37,289 nt of DNA, from the NCBI RefSeq assembly GCF_030158645.1, contig NZ_JAOASO010000105.1, positions 1 through 37,289 of the forward strand. Direction: 5' to 3'. This DNA is from Hydrogenophaga sp. Lineage in GTDB: Bacteria; Pseudomonadota; Gammaproteobacteria; Burkholderiales; Burkholderiaceae_C. The notes under the pieces are model-generated. The model was given only the letters and a program-made list of their open reading frames with translations, had not been told where the DNA came from and ran no database searches. Below, one piece after another: positions 18,536-27,417 of the stretch. The position numbers and the translations under genes are program-made. Each line of letters starts with the position of its first letter. Position 1 is the first letter of the stretch.

Positions 18536-20404
18536 GTGTCAGCCACCAAATCCTCTCTCACCGCGCTCACCCTGGGCGCCATCGGCGTGGTCTACGGCGA
18601 CATCGGCACCAGCGTGCTGTACGCCGTCAAAGAGGTCTTCGGATCCGGCCACGTCGAGTTCACCCACGCCAACGTCTACGGCGTGCTGTCCATCCTGTTC
18701 TGGACACTCACGGTCATCGTCTCGCTGAAGTACGTGGTGCTGGTGCTGCGTGCCGACAACCACGGCGAGGGCGGCCTGATCGCCATGCTGGCGCTGGCGT
18801 CCACCGCGGTGAAAGACCGGCCCGAGCTGCGCCAGACGCTGCTGGCCATCGGCATCTTCGGCACCGCGCTGTTTTATGGCGACGGGGTGATCACACCCGC
18901 CATTTCGGTGCTCTCGGCGGTCGAAGGGCTTGAAGTCATCTCTCCGGCGTTTCGCCAGTACGTGGTGCCGATCACGCTGGTGGTGCTGTTTGCGCTGTTC
19001 GCGGTGCAAAAGCGCGGCACCGGCGGCATCGGCAAGTTCTTCGGGCCGATCACCGTGGTGTGGTTCCTCGCCATCGCCGGCCTGGGTGTGAACCAGATCG
19101 TGGACCACCCCGAGATCCTGGCCGCGCTCAGCCCGCACCACGCGCTGCGCTTCATGTGGCAGCAGCCCGGCACCACCTTCATCATCCTGGGCGCGGTGGT
19201 GTTGTGCGTCACCGGGGCCGAAGCGCTCTACGCCGACCTGGGTCACTTCGGCAAGAAGCCGATCCGCCTGGCCTGGTTTCTGGTGGTCATGCCCTGCCTC
19301 ACGCTGAACTACTTTGGTCAGGGCGCGCTGCTGCTGGCGCGGCCCGAAGCGGTGAAGAACCCGTTCTTCAACATGGCGCCCGACTGGCTGCTGCTGCCGC
19401 TGGTGCTGCTGGCCACCATGGCCACGGTGATCGCGTCGCAGGCGCTCATCACCGGCGCCTTCAGCGTGACCAAGCAGGCCATGCAACTGGGCTACCTGCC
19501 GCGCCTGCAGGTGCAGCACACCAGCGAGCACGACACCGGCCAGATCTACATGCCCTTTGTCAACTGGGGCCTGTTTGCCGCCATCGTGCTGGCGGTGGTG
19601 ATGTTCAAGTCGTCCACCAACCTCGCGGCGGCCTACGGCATCGCGGTCACGCTGGACATGCTGATCACCACCGTGCTGACCTTCTACGTGATCCGCTACG
19701 GCTGGAAATACCCGCTCTGGCTGTGTGTGGCCGCCACCGGTTTCTTCTTCGTGGTCGACCTCGCGTTCTTCACCTCCAACCTGCTCAAGCTGTTCGCGGG
19801 TGGCTGGTTCCCGTTGCTCATCGGCGGCCTGGTGTTCACGCTCATGATGACCTGGAAGCGGGGGCGCGGTCTCATGGGTGAAGCCCAGCAGGCCGAGGCG
19901 CTGGACCTGCCGAGTTTTCTGGAAGCGGTGTTCGTGAGTCCGCCGGTGCGCGTGGCCGGCACCGCTGTGTTCCTGACCGCCGAGAGCGGTACCGTGCCCA
20001 ATGCGTTGTTGCACAACCTCAAGCACAACAAGGTGCTCCACGAGCAGAACCTGTTTGTGACCGTGCGCAGCCACGAGGTGCCGTGGATCGCACCCGCGGA
20101 GCGCCTGCAGATGGAACCGCTGGGACACGATTGCTGGGCCGTGACACTGAACTACGGGTTCAAGGACGAGCCCGATGTGCCCAAGGCCTTGCAGCTCATG
20201 CGCGGCCACGGCTGCGAGATGGCGTCGATGACCACCAGCTACTTCCTGTCGCGCGATGTCGTCACGCCCACGCTGGGCGGCGGCATGGCACCCTGGCGCG
20301 AGAAGCTGTTTGCCCAGATGCACCACAACGCCAGCGCCGCCGCGCAGTTCCTGCACCTGCCGAACAACGCGGTGATCGAGCTCGGCTCCAAAATAGAGAT
20401 CTAG
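18536..20404 (+). CDS. kup: Kup-family potassium uptake permease
   Basis: 622-residue inner-membrane K+/H+ symporter of the KUP/HAK/KT family. The N-terminus ([20 protein letters not shown]) carries the family [13 protein letters not shown] signature with Val in place of the Pro. [20 protein letters not shown] follows, then about 12 helices and a cytoplasmic C-terminal domain of about 170 residues after residue 450. The start is a GTG at 18536; the conserved sequence begins within six residues of it and there is no in-frame ATG before it. The 21-bp gap to the next gene suggests co-transcription with the BenE-family gene and gshB. Confidence 0.95.
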   Translation: MSATKSSLTALTLGAIGVVYGDIGTSVLYAVKEVFGSGHVEFTHANVYGVLSILFWTLTVIVSLKYVVLVLRADNHGEGGLIAMLALASTAVKDRPELRQTLLAIGIFGTALFYGDGVITPAISVLSAVEGLEVISPAFRQYVVPITLVVLFALFAVQKRGTGGIGKFFGPITVVWFLAIAGLGVNQIVDHPEILAALSPHHALRFMWQQPGTTFIILGAVVLCVTGAEALYADLGHFGKKPIRLAWFLVVMPCLTLNYFGQGALLLARPEAVKNPFFNMAPDWLLLPLVLLATMATVIASQALITGAFSVTKQAMQLGYLPRLQVQHTSEHDTGQIYMPFVNWGLFAAIVLAVVMFKSSTNLAAAYGIAVTLDMLITTVLTFYVIRYGWKYPLWLCVAATGFFFVVDLAFFTSNLLKLFAGGWFPLLIGGLVFTLMMTWKRGRGLMGEAQQAEALDLPSFLEAVFVSPPVRVAGTAVFLTAESGTVPNALLHNLKHNKVLHEQNLFVTVRSHEVPWIAPAERLQMEPLGHDCWAVTLNYGFKDEPDVPKALQLMRGHGCEMASMTTSYFLSRDVVTPTLGGGMAPWREKLFAQMHHNASAAAQFLHLPNNAVIELGSKIEI

Positions 20405-20425
20405 CAGCGCGGCGAAAATCGCCCG

Positions 20426-21613
20426 ATGCCGTTCTTCAAAGACCTCAACCTCTCGGCCGCCACCGCCGGCTTTGTCGCGGTGCTGGTGGGCTTCACCAGC
20501 TCGGTGGCCATCGTCTTCCAGGCCGCGCAGGCGTTCGGCGCCACGCCCGCTCAGATCACCTCGTGGATGTGGGCGCTGGGGCTGGGCATGGGCCTGTGCT
20601 CGGCCATTCCCTCGCTCGTGCTCAAGCAGCCGGTCATGGTGGCGTGGAGCACGCCGGGCGCGGCGGTGCTGGCCACGGCGGGTCTGGCGGGTGGCTTCTC
20701 GATGGCCGAGGCCATCGGGGCCTTCATGGTGTGCGGTGCGCTCATCACGCTGGCGGGCGCCACCGGCTGGTTCGAGCGGGTGATGAACAAGATCCCGATG
20801 GCGCTGGCCTCGGCGCTGCTGGCCGGTGTGCTGGCGCGCTTCGGCCTGCAGGCCTTTGCCGCGGCGCAGACCGCGCTGGTGCTGGTGGTGCTGATGCTGC
20901 TGGCGTATCTGCTCGGTCGACGGCTGGCACCGCGTTATGCGGTGGTGATCACGCTGCTGGTGTCGGTGGCGTACGTGGTGTTGCGCGGCCAGTTCAACGC
21001 CGGCGCGCTCACGCTGGAGCTGGCCCGACCCGTGTTCACCCTGCCGGTGTTCACCCTCGCCGCGTTCACCAGCCTGGCGCTTCCGTTGTTCGTGGTGACC
21101 ATGGCCTCGCAGAACCTGCCGGGTGTGGCGGCCATACGCGCGGCCGGCTACAACATGCCGATCTCGAAGATCATCACGCTCACCGGCGTGGCCACGCTGC
21201 TGCTGGCTCCCTTTGGTGCGTTTGCGCTCAACCTCAGCGCCATCACCGCCGCCATCTGCATGGGTGAGGAGGCGCACCCCGATCCGAAGAAGCGCTACAC
21301 CGCCGCCGTCACCTGCGGCGCCCTCTACGTGCTCATCGGCCTGTTCGGTGCGGCCGTCACCGGGCTGCTGATCGCCTTTCCGCGCGAGCTGGTGCTGGCC
21401 ATCGCCGGCATTGCGCTGCTGGGCAGCATCGGCGGCGGGCTGCACGCAGCACTCAAGGACGACACGCACCGCGAAGCCGCGCTCATCACCTTTCTGGTCA
21501 CGCTCAGCGGCGTGGTGATCGCCGGCATCGGCTCGGCCTTTTGGGGCGTGGTGGCCGGCGCCCTGGCGCTGTTTGTGCAACAGTACGGCCTTCGTCCGAA
21601 AAGCAAGCCATGA
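20426..21613 (+). CDS. BenE-family (benzoate/H+ symporter-like) transporter
   Basis: 395-residue inner-membrane protein with about 12 helices, matching the BenE benzoate membrane transporter family. Visible features are the N-terminal DLNLSAATAGFVAVLVGFTS, the VAWSTPGAAVLATAGLAGG loop, PLFVVTMASQNLPGVA and GAFALNLSAITAAICMGEEA. No benzoate-degradation genes are nearby, so the substrate may not be benzoate. Its stop overlaps the gshB start (ATGA), so its expression is coupled to glutathione synthesis. Confidence 0.9.
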   Translation: MPFFKDLNLSAATAGFVAVLVGFTSSVAIVFQAAQAFGATPAQITSWMWALGLGMGLCSAIPSLVLKQPVMVAWSTPGAAVLATAGLAGGFSMAEAIGAFMVCGALITLAGATGWFERVMNKIPMALASALLAGVLARFGLQAFAAAQTALVLVVLMLLAYLLGRRLAPRYAVVITLLVSVAYVVLRGQFNAGALTLELARPVFTLPVFTLAAFTSLALPLFVVTMASQNLPGVAAIRAAGYNMPISKIITLTGVATLLLAPFGAFALNLSAITAAICMGEEAHPDPKKRYTAAVTCGALYVLIGLFGAAVTGLLIAFPRELVLAIAGIALLGSIGGGLHAALKDDTHREAALITFLVTLSGVVIAGIGSAFWGVVAGALALFVQQYGLRPKSKP

Positions 21614-22554
21614 ACATCCTCGTTGTCGCCGACCCGCTGGTCACCTTCAAGACCTACAAAGACACCACCTTCGCCATGATGCGCGAGCTGCAGAAGCGCG
21701 GCCACGCGCTGGCGGCCTGCGAGCCGCAGCATCTGCAGTGGCAGACCGGGCACCCGGTGAGTGCGCTGGTGCGCCGCATCGAACTCACCGGCGCAGCCGA
21801 CGACTGGTACCGAGTGCTGCACCAGGGCCGCGAAGCCCTGCACACGTTCGACGCCGTGCTCATGCGCAAGGACCCACCGTTCGACAGCGAGTTCTTCTAC
21901 GCCACGCACCTGCTGGAGCAGGCCGAGCGCGAAGGCGCCAAGGTGTTCAACAGCCCGCGCGCGCTGCGCGACCACCCTGAAAAACTGGCACTCATGGAGT
22001 TTTCGCAGTTCGCGCCGCCCACGCTGGTGACGCGCTCGCCCGAAGCCATCCGCCACTTCCACGCCGAGCACAAGGACATCATCTTGAAGCCGCTGGACGG
22101 CATGGGTGGCATGGGCATCTTCCGCGTCGGGCCCGACGGCATGAACCTTGGCTCCATCACCGAAACGCTCAACCAGGGTGGCGCCACCAGCGTGATGGTG
22201 CAGGCCTACCTGCCCGCCATCGTGGACGGTGACAAGCGCCTGTTGCTCATCGGCGGCAAGGTCGCTCCCTTTGTGCTCGCGCGCATTCCGCAAGGCAGTG
22301 AGATCCGCGGCAACCTGGCCGCCGGGGGCAAGGGCGTGGCCCAGCCGCTGAGCGACACCGACCGCGCGATCGCCGAGACCATCGCACCCCAGCTCGCTGC
22401 CCGTGGCCTGCTGCTGGTGGGGCTGGACATGATCGGCGACAAGGTCACCGAGATCAACGTCACCAGCCCGACCTGCTTCCAGGAGATCCAGCAGCAGACC
22501 GGGTTCGATGTGCCGGCGATGTTTGTGGATGCGCTGGAAGCGGCGATGGCATGA
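21610..22554 (+). CDS. gshB: Glutathione synthetase
   Basis: Second step of glutathione synthesis: ATP-dependent addition of glycine to gamma-glutamylcysteine, cytoplasmic. 314 residues, ATP-grasp fold. The N-terminal domain ([35 protein letters not shown]) is followed by the ATP-binding stretch [18 protein letters not shown], the metal/phosphate region [28 protein letters not shown] and the closing [13 protein letters not shown]. The ATG at 21610 is chosen because it matches the family N-terminus and overlaps the BenE-family stop. The gene overlaps the next by ATGA at 22551. Confidence 0.96.
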   Translation: MNILVVADPLVTFKTYKDTTFAMMRELQKRGHALAACEPQHLQWQTGHPVSALVRRIELTGAADDWYRVLHQGREALHTFDAVLMRKDPPFDSEFFYATHLLEQAEREGAKVFNSPRALRDHPEKLALMEFSQFAPPTLVTRSPEAIRHFHAEHKDIILKPLDGMGGMGIFRVGPDGMNLGSITETLNQGGATSVMVQAYLPAIVDGDKRLLLIGGKVAPFVLARIPQGSEIRGNLAAGGKGVAQPLSDTDRAIAETIAPQLAARGLLLVGLDMIGDKVTEINVTSPTCFQEIQQQTGFDVPAMFVDALEAAMA

Positions 22555-22820
22555 GCGAAGCCGACGACGCAGCGGCCCCGGCGCCGGGCCAACCCAGAAA
22601 CCCGCTGCACGGGCTCACGTTGGAGGCCATCGTCACCGCGCTGGCCGATCACTACGGCTGGGAAGAACTGGGCCAGCGAATCCCGGTGCGCTGTTTCAAC
22701 GTGGACCCCAGCGTGGGGTCGAGCCTGCGCTTCCTGCGCAAGACCCCGTGGGCGCGCGAGAAGGTCGAAAGCCTGTACCTGTTCATGCTGCGCGAAGAGC
22801 GCCGCGCTGGCCGCGGCTGA
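22551..22820 (+). CDS. VF530-family (DUF2132) small DNA-binding protein
   Basis: 89-residue protein of the VF530 family. After an acidic, Ala/Pro-rich N-terminal tail of about 15 residues it shows the family core: [40 protein letters not shown] and [15 protein letters not shown] binding is the family assignment; the cellular role is unknown. Last gene of the gshA-kup-benE-gshB group, coupled to gshB by an ATGA overlap. It converges with the SMR gene 15 bp away, with no terminator seen between them. Confidence 0.9.
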   Translation: MSEADDAAAPAPGQPRNPLHGLTLEAIVTALADHYGWEELGQRIPVRCFNVDPSVGSSLRFLRKTPWAREKVESLYLFMLREERRAGRG

Positions 22821-22835
22821 AGGGCACCACGGAGA

Positions 22836-23168
22836 TCAGTGCACCGTGGCTTTGGAGAACACGTTGAGCACCACCACGCCGGCGATGATCAGGCCCATGC
22901 CGACCAGGCCAGCCAGGTCGATGCGCTGCCCATAGAGCAGCCAGGCCACCGCGGTGATCAGCACGATGCCCAGGCCCGACCAGACCGCGTAGGCAATGCC
23001 CACCGGCACGCTTTTGAGCACCAGCGAGAGGCAGTAGAACGCCACGCCGTAGCCCACCACCACGATCAGCGACGGCGCCAGCCGAGTGAAGTTGTCACTG
23101 GCTTTGAGGGCGGTGGTGCCGATCACCTCGGCCACGATGGCCAGTCCCAGGGTCATCCAGGCATTCAA
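22836..23168 (-). CDS. SMR-family (EmrE-like) small multidrug exporter
   Basis: 110-residue, four-helix proton-coupled exporter of cationic compounds. With the TTG at 23168 as start, the N-terminus is [19 protein letters not shown] and the essential membrane glutamate is residue 14, as in EmrE; an internal ATG (23156) would move it to residue 10. Total length is also 110, as in EmrE. Helix 3 carries [14 protein letters not shown]. The N-terminus resembles the EmrE/Qac branch rather than the guanidinium exporter (Gdx/SugE) branch. It lies 91 bp downstream of the extensin-like gene on the same strand and may be transcribed with that group. Confidence 0.92.
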   Translation of the reverse strand: MNAWMTLGLAIVAEVIGTTALKASDNFTRLAPSLIVVVGYGVAFYCLSLVLKSVPVGIAYAVWSGLGIVLITAVAWLLYGQRIDLAGLVGMGLIIAGVVVLNVFSKATVH

Positions 23169-23176
23169 TCGGTGGT

Positions 23177-23182
23177 CTCCTT
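23177..23182 (-). promoter_or_regulatory. Ribosome-binding site deciding the SMR start
   Basis: AAGGAG on the minus strand, 8 nt before the TTG at 23168. This spacing and the EmrE-like Glu14 support TTG over the internal ATG at 23156. Confidence 0.75.
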
Positions 23183-23259
23183 GCGGTGCATGTGCTGTGG
23201 GGAAGATGGACTCTGCCACAGGACCTCGCCTGCTGTCTCGCCCGCGCCCCTGCACAGGG

Positions 23260-23955
23260 TCACCGGCAGATGCGGTAGGGCCCCTGGTCCAGGTGAAAGT
23301 GGTCGCGGTGCGCGGCGTTGTGGTCCGGCCCCAGCGTGCCTTTGAAGAAGCGGCAAGCGCCGTCGCGCACCTCGCGCAGGAAGGCAGCCTCGGCGGCCTC
23401 GCCGTCCCAGCCGTTGACCAGGCCGATGCGCCGACCGTTGCCCAGGCGGAAGCCGGCCACGTCAAACGCGTTGGCGCTGGCGTGCTGGCTGCGCCGCTCG
23501 CTCTCGCCACCCGCACCGCGCACGTTGCGGCAGGCGTAGCTGCCGAAGTGCTCAACGCGGATCACCCGCTGGCCCAGATGGGTCTGCGCGGCAGGCGCAA
23601 GCGCATGGTGTTCCCACATCGCCAGCGACAAGCCGGCGCTGCAGGTGAGCGTGAACGCCGGCGCGAAACGCGCATCGGTCACCCGCACGGCCGCCTGCCA
23701 CCCGCAACCGCCGTCGGTGTCGTTGTCCGGTACCGCGGTGTGCTCGAGTGTCGAGCTGGCCAGTGCCGCACGGCACAGCGCGGGGTCACTGGCCGCGCGT
23801 TGCAACTGGTGGCCGGTGAGCCAATGAAGCGGTTCGGCCACGCTCAACGGCGCCCACGGGTTCCAGCGCGACGGCACGTCGATGCGACCGCTGTGCACGC
23901 TCCAGACCAGCAGGCCCGCGCAGGCGATGACGATGGCAGACAGGGCGCGGATCAC
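23260..23955 (-). CDS. Extensin-like C-terminal domain protein (putative periplasmic peptidase)
   Basis: 231-residue protein with an N-terminal membrane anchor or uncleaved signal ([19 protein letters not shown]) and an extensin-like C-terminal domain. That domain has a fold like D-Ala-D-Ala metallopeptidases. Family features are [34 protein letters not shown] and the ending [14 protein letters not shown], which hold the likely metal ligands (His of [10 protein letters not shown], His of DHFHL). Several Cys residues (ALCRAA, GGCGWQ, SYACRNV, GACRFF, YRICR) suggest periplasmic disulphides. The start is a GTG whose first bases overlap the upstream stop (GTGA at 23952-23955). It probably acts on the cell wall, but no member activity is assumed. 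Confidence 0.82.
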   Translation of the reverse strand: MIRALSAIVIACAGLLVWSVHSGRIDVPSRWNPWAPLSVAEPLHWLTGHQLQRAASDPALCRAALASSTLEHTAVPDNDTDGGCGWQAAVRVTDARFAPAFTLTCSAGLSLAMWEHHALAPAAQTHLGQRVIRVEHFGSYACRNVRGAGGESERRSQHASANAFDVAGFRLGNGRRIGLVNGWDGEAAEAAFLREVRDGACRFFKGTLGPDHNAAHRDHFHLDQGPYRICR

Positions 23956-24719
23956 CCGGGCAGCGGCAGGCCGTCCACAAACACCTTGAGTTCATCGGGT
24001 TGGAAGGCGGTCCATTGCTCGTTGCTGGTCAGTGGCGTGGTCACCACCACCGCCGCGCGGTCGCCGGGCTGGTTCAGGTCGGCGAAGTTCACCGTCCAGT
24101 CCTGGTCCATCAGCGTGGCCGGGGCAAAGGGGTGCTGTCGCACCAGCCAGTGCAGCTTGGTGCTGCAGTGCGCCCACAGCGCCTCGCCATTGGAGAGCAG
24201 GAAGTTGAAGCTGCCGAAGCGGCGCACCTGCGGCAACAGTTCGCGCAGGGTGAGGGTGAGCTCTTCCACGCTGGGCAGGCCCGCGTGCGACTTGGCCAGC
24301 TCCTGCATCAGCCAGCAGAAGGCGCGCTCGCTGTCGGTGGTGCCGACCGGGCGAAAGTGGCTGTGCAGGTGGGGAAAGTAGTCTTTCAAATCGCCGTTGT
24401 GTGCGAACACCCATTGCCGACCCCAGAGCTCGCGCACGAAGGGGTGTGCGTTCTCCAGCGACACCTCGCCGATGGTGGCTTTGCGCACGTGGGCAATGAT
24501 GTTGCGGCTCTTGAGCGGGTAGCCCTGCAGAAAGGTCGCCATGGGCGATTGCGAGGCACTGGCGTGGTCGACGAACAGGCGCAGACCCTTGCCTTCGAAA
24601 AACGCGATGCCCCAGCCATCGGCGTGGTGGTCGGTGTTGCCACCGCGCTGGCAGAAGCCGGTGAAGCTGAACGAGGCGTCGGTGGGGGTGGCGCAGTTGA
24701 GGCCGAGCAATTGACACAT
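23952..24719 (-). CDS. Class II glutamine amidotransferase (YafJ-like)
   Basis: 255-residue N-terminal-nucleophile amidotransferase of the GATase_4 type, standing alone without a synthase domain. Cys2 (MCQLLGLN) becomes the catalytic N-terminal residue after Met removal. Glutamine-binding features are HVRKATIG with NAHPFVRELWG, VFAHNGDLKDY, and the TDSERAFCWLM stretch. Length fits E. coli YafJ, whose acceptor substrate is unknown. It starts 4 bp after the MFS exporter stop and overlaps the extensin-like gene by 4 bases, so the three are translationally linked. Confidence 0.9.
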   Translation of the reverse strand: MCQLLGLNCATPTDASFSFTGFCQRGGNTDHHADGWGIAFFEGKGLRLFVDHASASQSPMATFLQGYPLKSRNIIAHVRKATIGEVSLENAHPFVRELWGRQWVFAHNGDLKDYFPHLHSHFRPVGTTDSERAFCWLMQELAKSHAGLPSVEELTLTLRELLPQVRRFGSFNFLLSNGEALWAHCSTKLHWLVRQHPFAPATLMDQDWTVNFADLNQPGDRAAVVVTTPLTSNEQWTAFQPDELKVFVDGLPLPG

Positions 24720-24723
24720 ACGG

Positions 24724-26232
24724 CTATTTTGATCCCGTCGATGGAGGTGGAGATCGCAGTTTCAACGCTGCCACCACGGCCAGCGCACAAATCGCCGCCA
24801 GCATCAGGAACGTTTCGCCAAACGCCGCCATGCGCGCCGGGCTGGTGGTGCCGGTGTCGAGCAGCGCACCGTGCGCAGCCACGCGCCATTCGAGCACGAT
24901 GCCGCACAGGCTCACGCCCGCCGCCCCGCCGAGCATGCGCAGAAAGTTGATCACGCTGGAGCCTTGGGGGATGTGGCTGCGGTCCAGCGAGCGCATGGCG
25001 CCGATGTTGAGCGAGGGCAGGATGAAGCCCAGCCCGATGCGCCCCAGGATGGCCCAGGTGATGAGCAGCGGCACGATCTGCGCCGGGCGACCGAGGTCGA
25101 TGGTGACCATCAGTGCGAACGACGCCGCCAGCAGCACCAGCCCGATGCTCACCAGCCGGTGCGTGGGCTGCCGGTCGGCCAGGCGCCCGACCCCGGCGAT
25201 GGTGACCGCCAGCACCAGGCCCGCGGGCAGCAGGATGGTGCCCACATAGGACGCGGACAAGCCCAGGCCCATCTGCATGTAGACCGGCAGCAGGTAGGTG
25301 GAGCCGAACAGCGCGATGCCGTAGATGAAGGCCACGATGCTGCCCATGGCGAAGCGCCGGTCTTTGAAGAGCGAAAGGTTCATGAGCGGGTCCACACCCT
25401 GGTCGGGGTGGCGGCGGCGGCTTTTCAGCGTGCGCCGCTGCAGCACCACAAATGCCACCAGCAGCAGCGCCGCCCCGCCCAGCAACACCGCAGCGCTCAG
25501 CGCCGTGCCGCCTTGCAGCTCCACCAGGCCGTTCAGCAGGCACAGCGTGCCCGCGGCCGCGATCAGCAAGCCGCGCCAGTCGAGGCCCGCGCCCTGCGGG
25601 TTGGCCGCGCCACCGCCCGGTGAGGTGGTGGGCACGAAGCGGCGCGCCAGCCACAGCGAGGCGATGCAGAACGGCACCACCATGAAGAAGATCGAGCGCC
25701 AGCCAAAGCCGTCCACCAGCAGGCCACCGATGCTAGGCCCCAGGGCCGGGGCCAGCACCACGCCCATGCCGAAGATGCCGCTCGCGCGCCCCTGTTCGTG
25801 GGGCGCGAAAGCGCGCAGGATGATGATGGCCGGGATCGGCTGCACCACGCCGGCGGCCAGGCCCTCGGCCACGCGCGCGGCCAGCACCAGACCGAACGAG
25901 TCGGCAAAACCACCGCCCACGCCGCCCGCCAGCAGCAACCACATGCACCCGGCGTAGGTGCTGCGGTAGCCGTAGCGCGCCAGCAGCCAGGGGGTGGTGA
26001 GCATCGAGACCGTCATGGCGGCCATGAAGCCGGAGGACGCCCACTGGGCCCGCTCCTGCCCGAGCACGAAGTGCTGGCTCATGTCGGGGATGGCCACGTT
26101 GATGATGGTCGACGACATGATCGACGCCATGGTGCCCACCATCACCGAGAGCAACAGCAGCCAGCGGTAGCGCTCGCCGTAGCGCTCGCGCATCGCAGAA
26201 AGGGTGTTGGGGTCGCTGGGCGGTGCGCTCAT
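24724..26232 (-). CDS. MFS multidrug exporter, DHA2 (EmrB/QacA) family
   Basis: 502-residue inner-membrane drug/H+ antiporter with about 14 helices. The first helix region carries LLLLSVMVGTMASIMSSTII and NVAIPDMSQHF, typical of DHA2 proteins. Further family features are WASSGFMAAMTVSMLTTPWL, the motif C-like ALGPSIGGLLVDGFGWRSIF and late FILPSLNIGAMRSLD. The frame is open far upstream; the ATG at 26232 is chosen because it overlaps the CWC stop (ATGA) and gives the family N-terminus. No periplasmic adaptor (EmrA) gene is nearby, so it probably acts alone. Substrate unknown. Confidence 0.92.
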   Translation of the reverse strand: MSAPPSDPNTLSAMRERYGERYRWLLLLSVMVGTMASIMSSTIINVAIPDMSQHFVLGQERAQWASSGFMAAMTVSMLTTPWLLARYGYRSTYAGCMWLLLAGGVGGGFADSFGLVLAARVAEGLAAGVVQPIPAIIILRAFAPHEQGRASGIFGMGVVLAPALGPSIGGLLVDGFGWRSIFFMVVPFCIASLWLARRFVPTTSPGGGAANPQGAGLDWRGLLIAAAGTLCLLNGLVELQGGTALSAAVLLGGAALLLVAFVVLQRRTLKSRRRHPDQGVDPLMNLSLFKDRRFAMGSIVAFIYGIALFGSTYLLPVYMQMGLGLSASYVGTILLPAGLVLAVTIAGVGRLADRQPTHRLVSIGLVLLAASFALMVTIDLGRPAQIVPLLITWAILGRIGLGFILPSLNIGAMRSLDRSHIPQGSSVINFLRMLGGAAGVSLCGIVLEWRVAAHGALLDTGTTSPARMAAFGETFLMLAAICALAVVAALKLRSPPPSTGSK

Positions 26233-26465
26233 GGCGCTCGGGCGCCCAGCGCCTGGGCTACACAGGCCGCGCAGATGCAGGCCTGTCCACGCGCTTGCAC
26301 CGGCAGGCGCTCCAGCAGCTCGGGGCTGAAGGTGGCGTCCACGCACCAGCAGGGCGGCTGCGCCTGGCCGGTGTCGCGCGCGATCTCCATCGCGCAGCGG
26401 TTGTCGCCGCCGCACAGCGGGCAGCGGCCGGGGTCGGGCAAGGCGGATGCGGGCGTGTCGGGCAT
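26229..26465 (-). CDS. Small cysteine-rich CWC-family protein
   Basis: 78-residue protein of the cysteine-rich CWC family. The stretches CPLCGGDNRCAMEIA, PPCWCVDATFSPELLERLP and ACICAACVAQ hold nine Cys, probably binding zinc. The function of the family is unknown. The ATG at 26465 is preferred over upstream in-frame starts because conserved sequence begins about 15 residues after it and it gives the usual size. It is the first gene of the minus-strand exporter group and overlaps the MFS gene. The SGNH hydrolase gene diverges from it across 110 bp, where no specific signal was identified. Confidence 0.82.
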   Translation of the reverse strand: MPDTPASALPDPGRCPLCGGDNRCAMEIARDTGQAQPPCWCVDATFSPELLERLPVQARGQACICAACVAQALGARAP

Positions 26466-26575
26466 CGGCGCAGTGTATGACGCACCCGGCACCGGTGTCG
26501 CTGGCGACCTGGGGCGGGAGCGGGCTTTGTGGCCGGGTCGCACGGGGCGGCGCACCGCGCCCTAAACTCCGCCAC

Positions 26576-27322
26576 ATGCGCTCCACCCCCCGACCCGTCC
26601 TGCCCTGGCTCGCCGTGGCCACCGCCGCCGTGGTGCTGGTCACCTCCGGCTGCGCTGCATGGCGCATCGGGCAGGCGGCCGACCTCGCGCGCCAGAGCAC
26701 GCCGTTCCAGCAGAACCCGGTCAGCGCGAAGCGGAGTTTGTTGATCGTGGGCGACAGCACGGGTGTGGGCACGGGTGCGAGTGCGCCAGGCAACAGCCTC
26801 GCGGGCTTGCTGGGCAGTGCGTATCCGGACCTTCGCATCGACAACCGCGCGCGCGACGGCGCCACCTTTGCCGACGTGTTGGGTCAGTTCCCGGGCCCAC
26901 AGCGCTTTGACCTCGTGCTCATCCAGGCCGGTGGCAACGACGTGATCCGCCTGCGCTCCGACGCCGACGTGCGAGCCGACATCGACCGCGTCACCGCGAT
27001 GGCGCGTGCTGTTTCCGATCGCGTGGTCCTGATGCCCGCGGGCAATGTGGGCAACGCGCCTTTCTTTTTTGCACCCGTGTCCTGGCACATGACCCAGCGC
27101 GCCCGGCGCCTGCACGGCTTTGTGCGCGAGTCCGCGGCGCGGCACGGCGCGGTGGTGGTCAACCTGTTCAAGGAGAAAACCGACGATCCGTTCGTGCAGG
27201 TTCCGGGCTTGCACGCGGTGGACGGCCTGCACCCCAGCGACGCCGGCTACCGGCTGTGGCGCGACGAATTGCTGGCCCAAAGTGGTTGGGCGACGGTGTT
27301 GTCGGAAGCGCAAACACGCTGA
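26576..27322 (+). CDS. SGNH/GDSL-type hydrolase, exported
   Basis: 248-residue esterase or lipase-like hydrolase. Residues 1-27 form a signal or membrane anchor (LPWLAVATAAVVLVTSGCA); the TSGC end is a marginal lipobox. The catalytic set is visible: Ser61 in LLIVGDSTGVG (block I), Asn in QAGGNDVIR (block III), and Asp216/His219 in DGLHPSDAGY (block V). The substrate is unknown; exported SGNH proteins often de-esterify polysaccharides or lipids. The frame is open upstream but the ATG at 26576 starts the signal sequence. It is followed by the PEP-CTERM gene after 182 bp, with a separate promoter in the gap. Confidence 0.88.
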   Translation: MRSTPRPVLPWLAVATAAVVLVTSGCAAWRIGQAADLARQSTPFQQNPVSAKRSLLIVGDSTGVGTGASAPGNSLAGLLGSAYPDLRIDNRARDGATFADVLGQFPGPQRFDLVLIQAGGNDVIRLRSDADVRADIDRVTAMARAVSDRVVLMPAGNVGNAPFFFAPVSWHMTQRARRLHGFVRESAARHGAVVVNLFKEKTDDPFVQVPGLHAVDGLHPSDAGYRLWRDELLAQSGWATVLSEAQTR

Positions 27323-27329
27323 ACCCACA

Positions 27330-27352
27330 GAGTGTCGGAAAAAATGACACTC
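27330..27352. promoter_or_regulatory. Palindrome, candidate activator site for the PEP-CTERM gene
   Basis: GAGTGTC (27330-27336), a 9-nt A-rich spacer, then GACACTC (27346-27352): a perfect 7-bp inverted repeat. Its centre lies about 62 bp before the -24 element of the sigma-54 promoter, a usual distance for an enhancer-binding activator. It starts 8 bp after the SGNH stop; with no T-run it is unlikely to be a terminator. That it binds an activator is inference. Confidence 0.5.
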
Positions 27353-27401
27353 CGTTACAACCCCGGGGGGTACGCCTTGGAAGATCAACAACTTACCGGC
27401 C

Positions 27402-27417
27402 TGGCCCGCGTTTTGCT
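27402..27417 (+). promoter_or_regulatory. Sigma-54 (RpoN) promoter of the PEP-CTERM gene
   Basis: TGGCCCGCGTTTTGCT matches the -24/-12 consensus TGGCACG-N4-TTGCW at every defined position but one (A to C at the fifth base). The GG (27403-27404) and GC (27415-27416) doublets have the required 12-base offset. Transcription would start near 27428, giving a leader of about 77 nt. RpoN-dependent expression of PEP-CTERM genes with the PrsK/PrsR two-component system is known in other betaproteobacteria. Confidence 0.75.

Noticed and set aside
18539..21580. A 1013-codon open frame on the minus strand across kup and the BenE-family gene.
   Set aside because: The product is a His/Arg/Gln/Gly-rich string without any domain; it mirrors high-GC third-position bias of the two real genes on the other strand.
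20426..21613. Benzoate degradation locus suggested by the BenE-family protein.
   Set aside because: No benzoate dioxygenase, catechol or box-pathway genes are nearby; the context is glutathione synthesis.
23169..23259. Possible guanidine (mini-ykkC) riboswitch before the SMR exporter.
   Set aside because: No pair of GGACGG-type hairpin loops is present, and the protein is of the EmrE rather than the Gdx branch.
27331..27351. The GAGTGTC/GACACTC repeat as a terminator of the SGNH hydrolase gene.
   Set aside because: Only 7 bp, AT-rich loop and no T-run after the stem; its position relative to the sigma-54 promoter suits a protein-binding site better.
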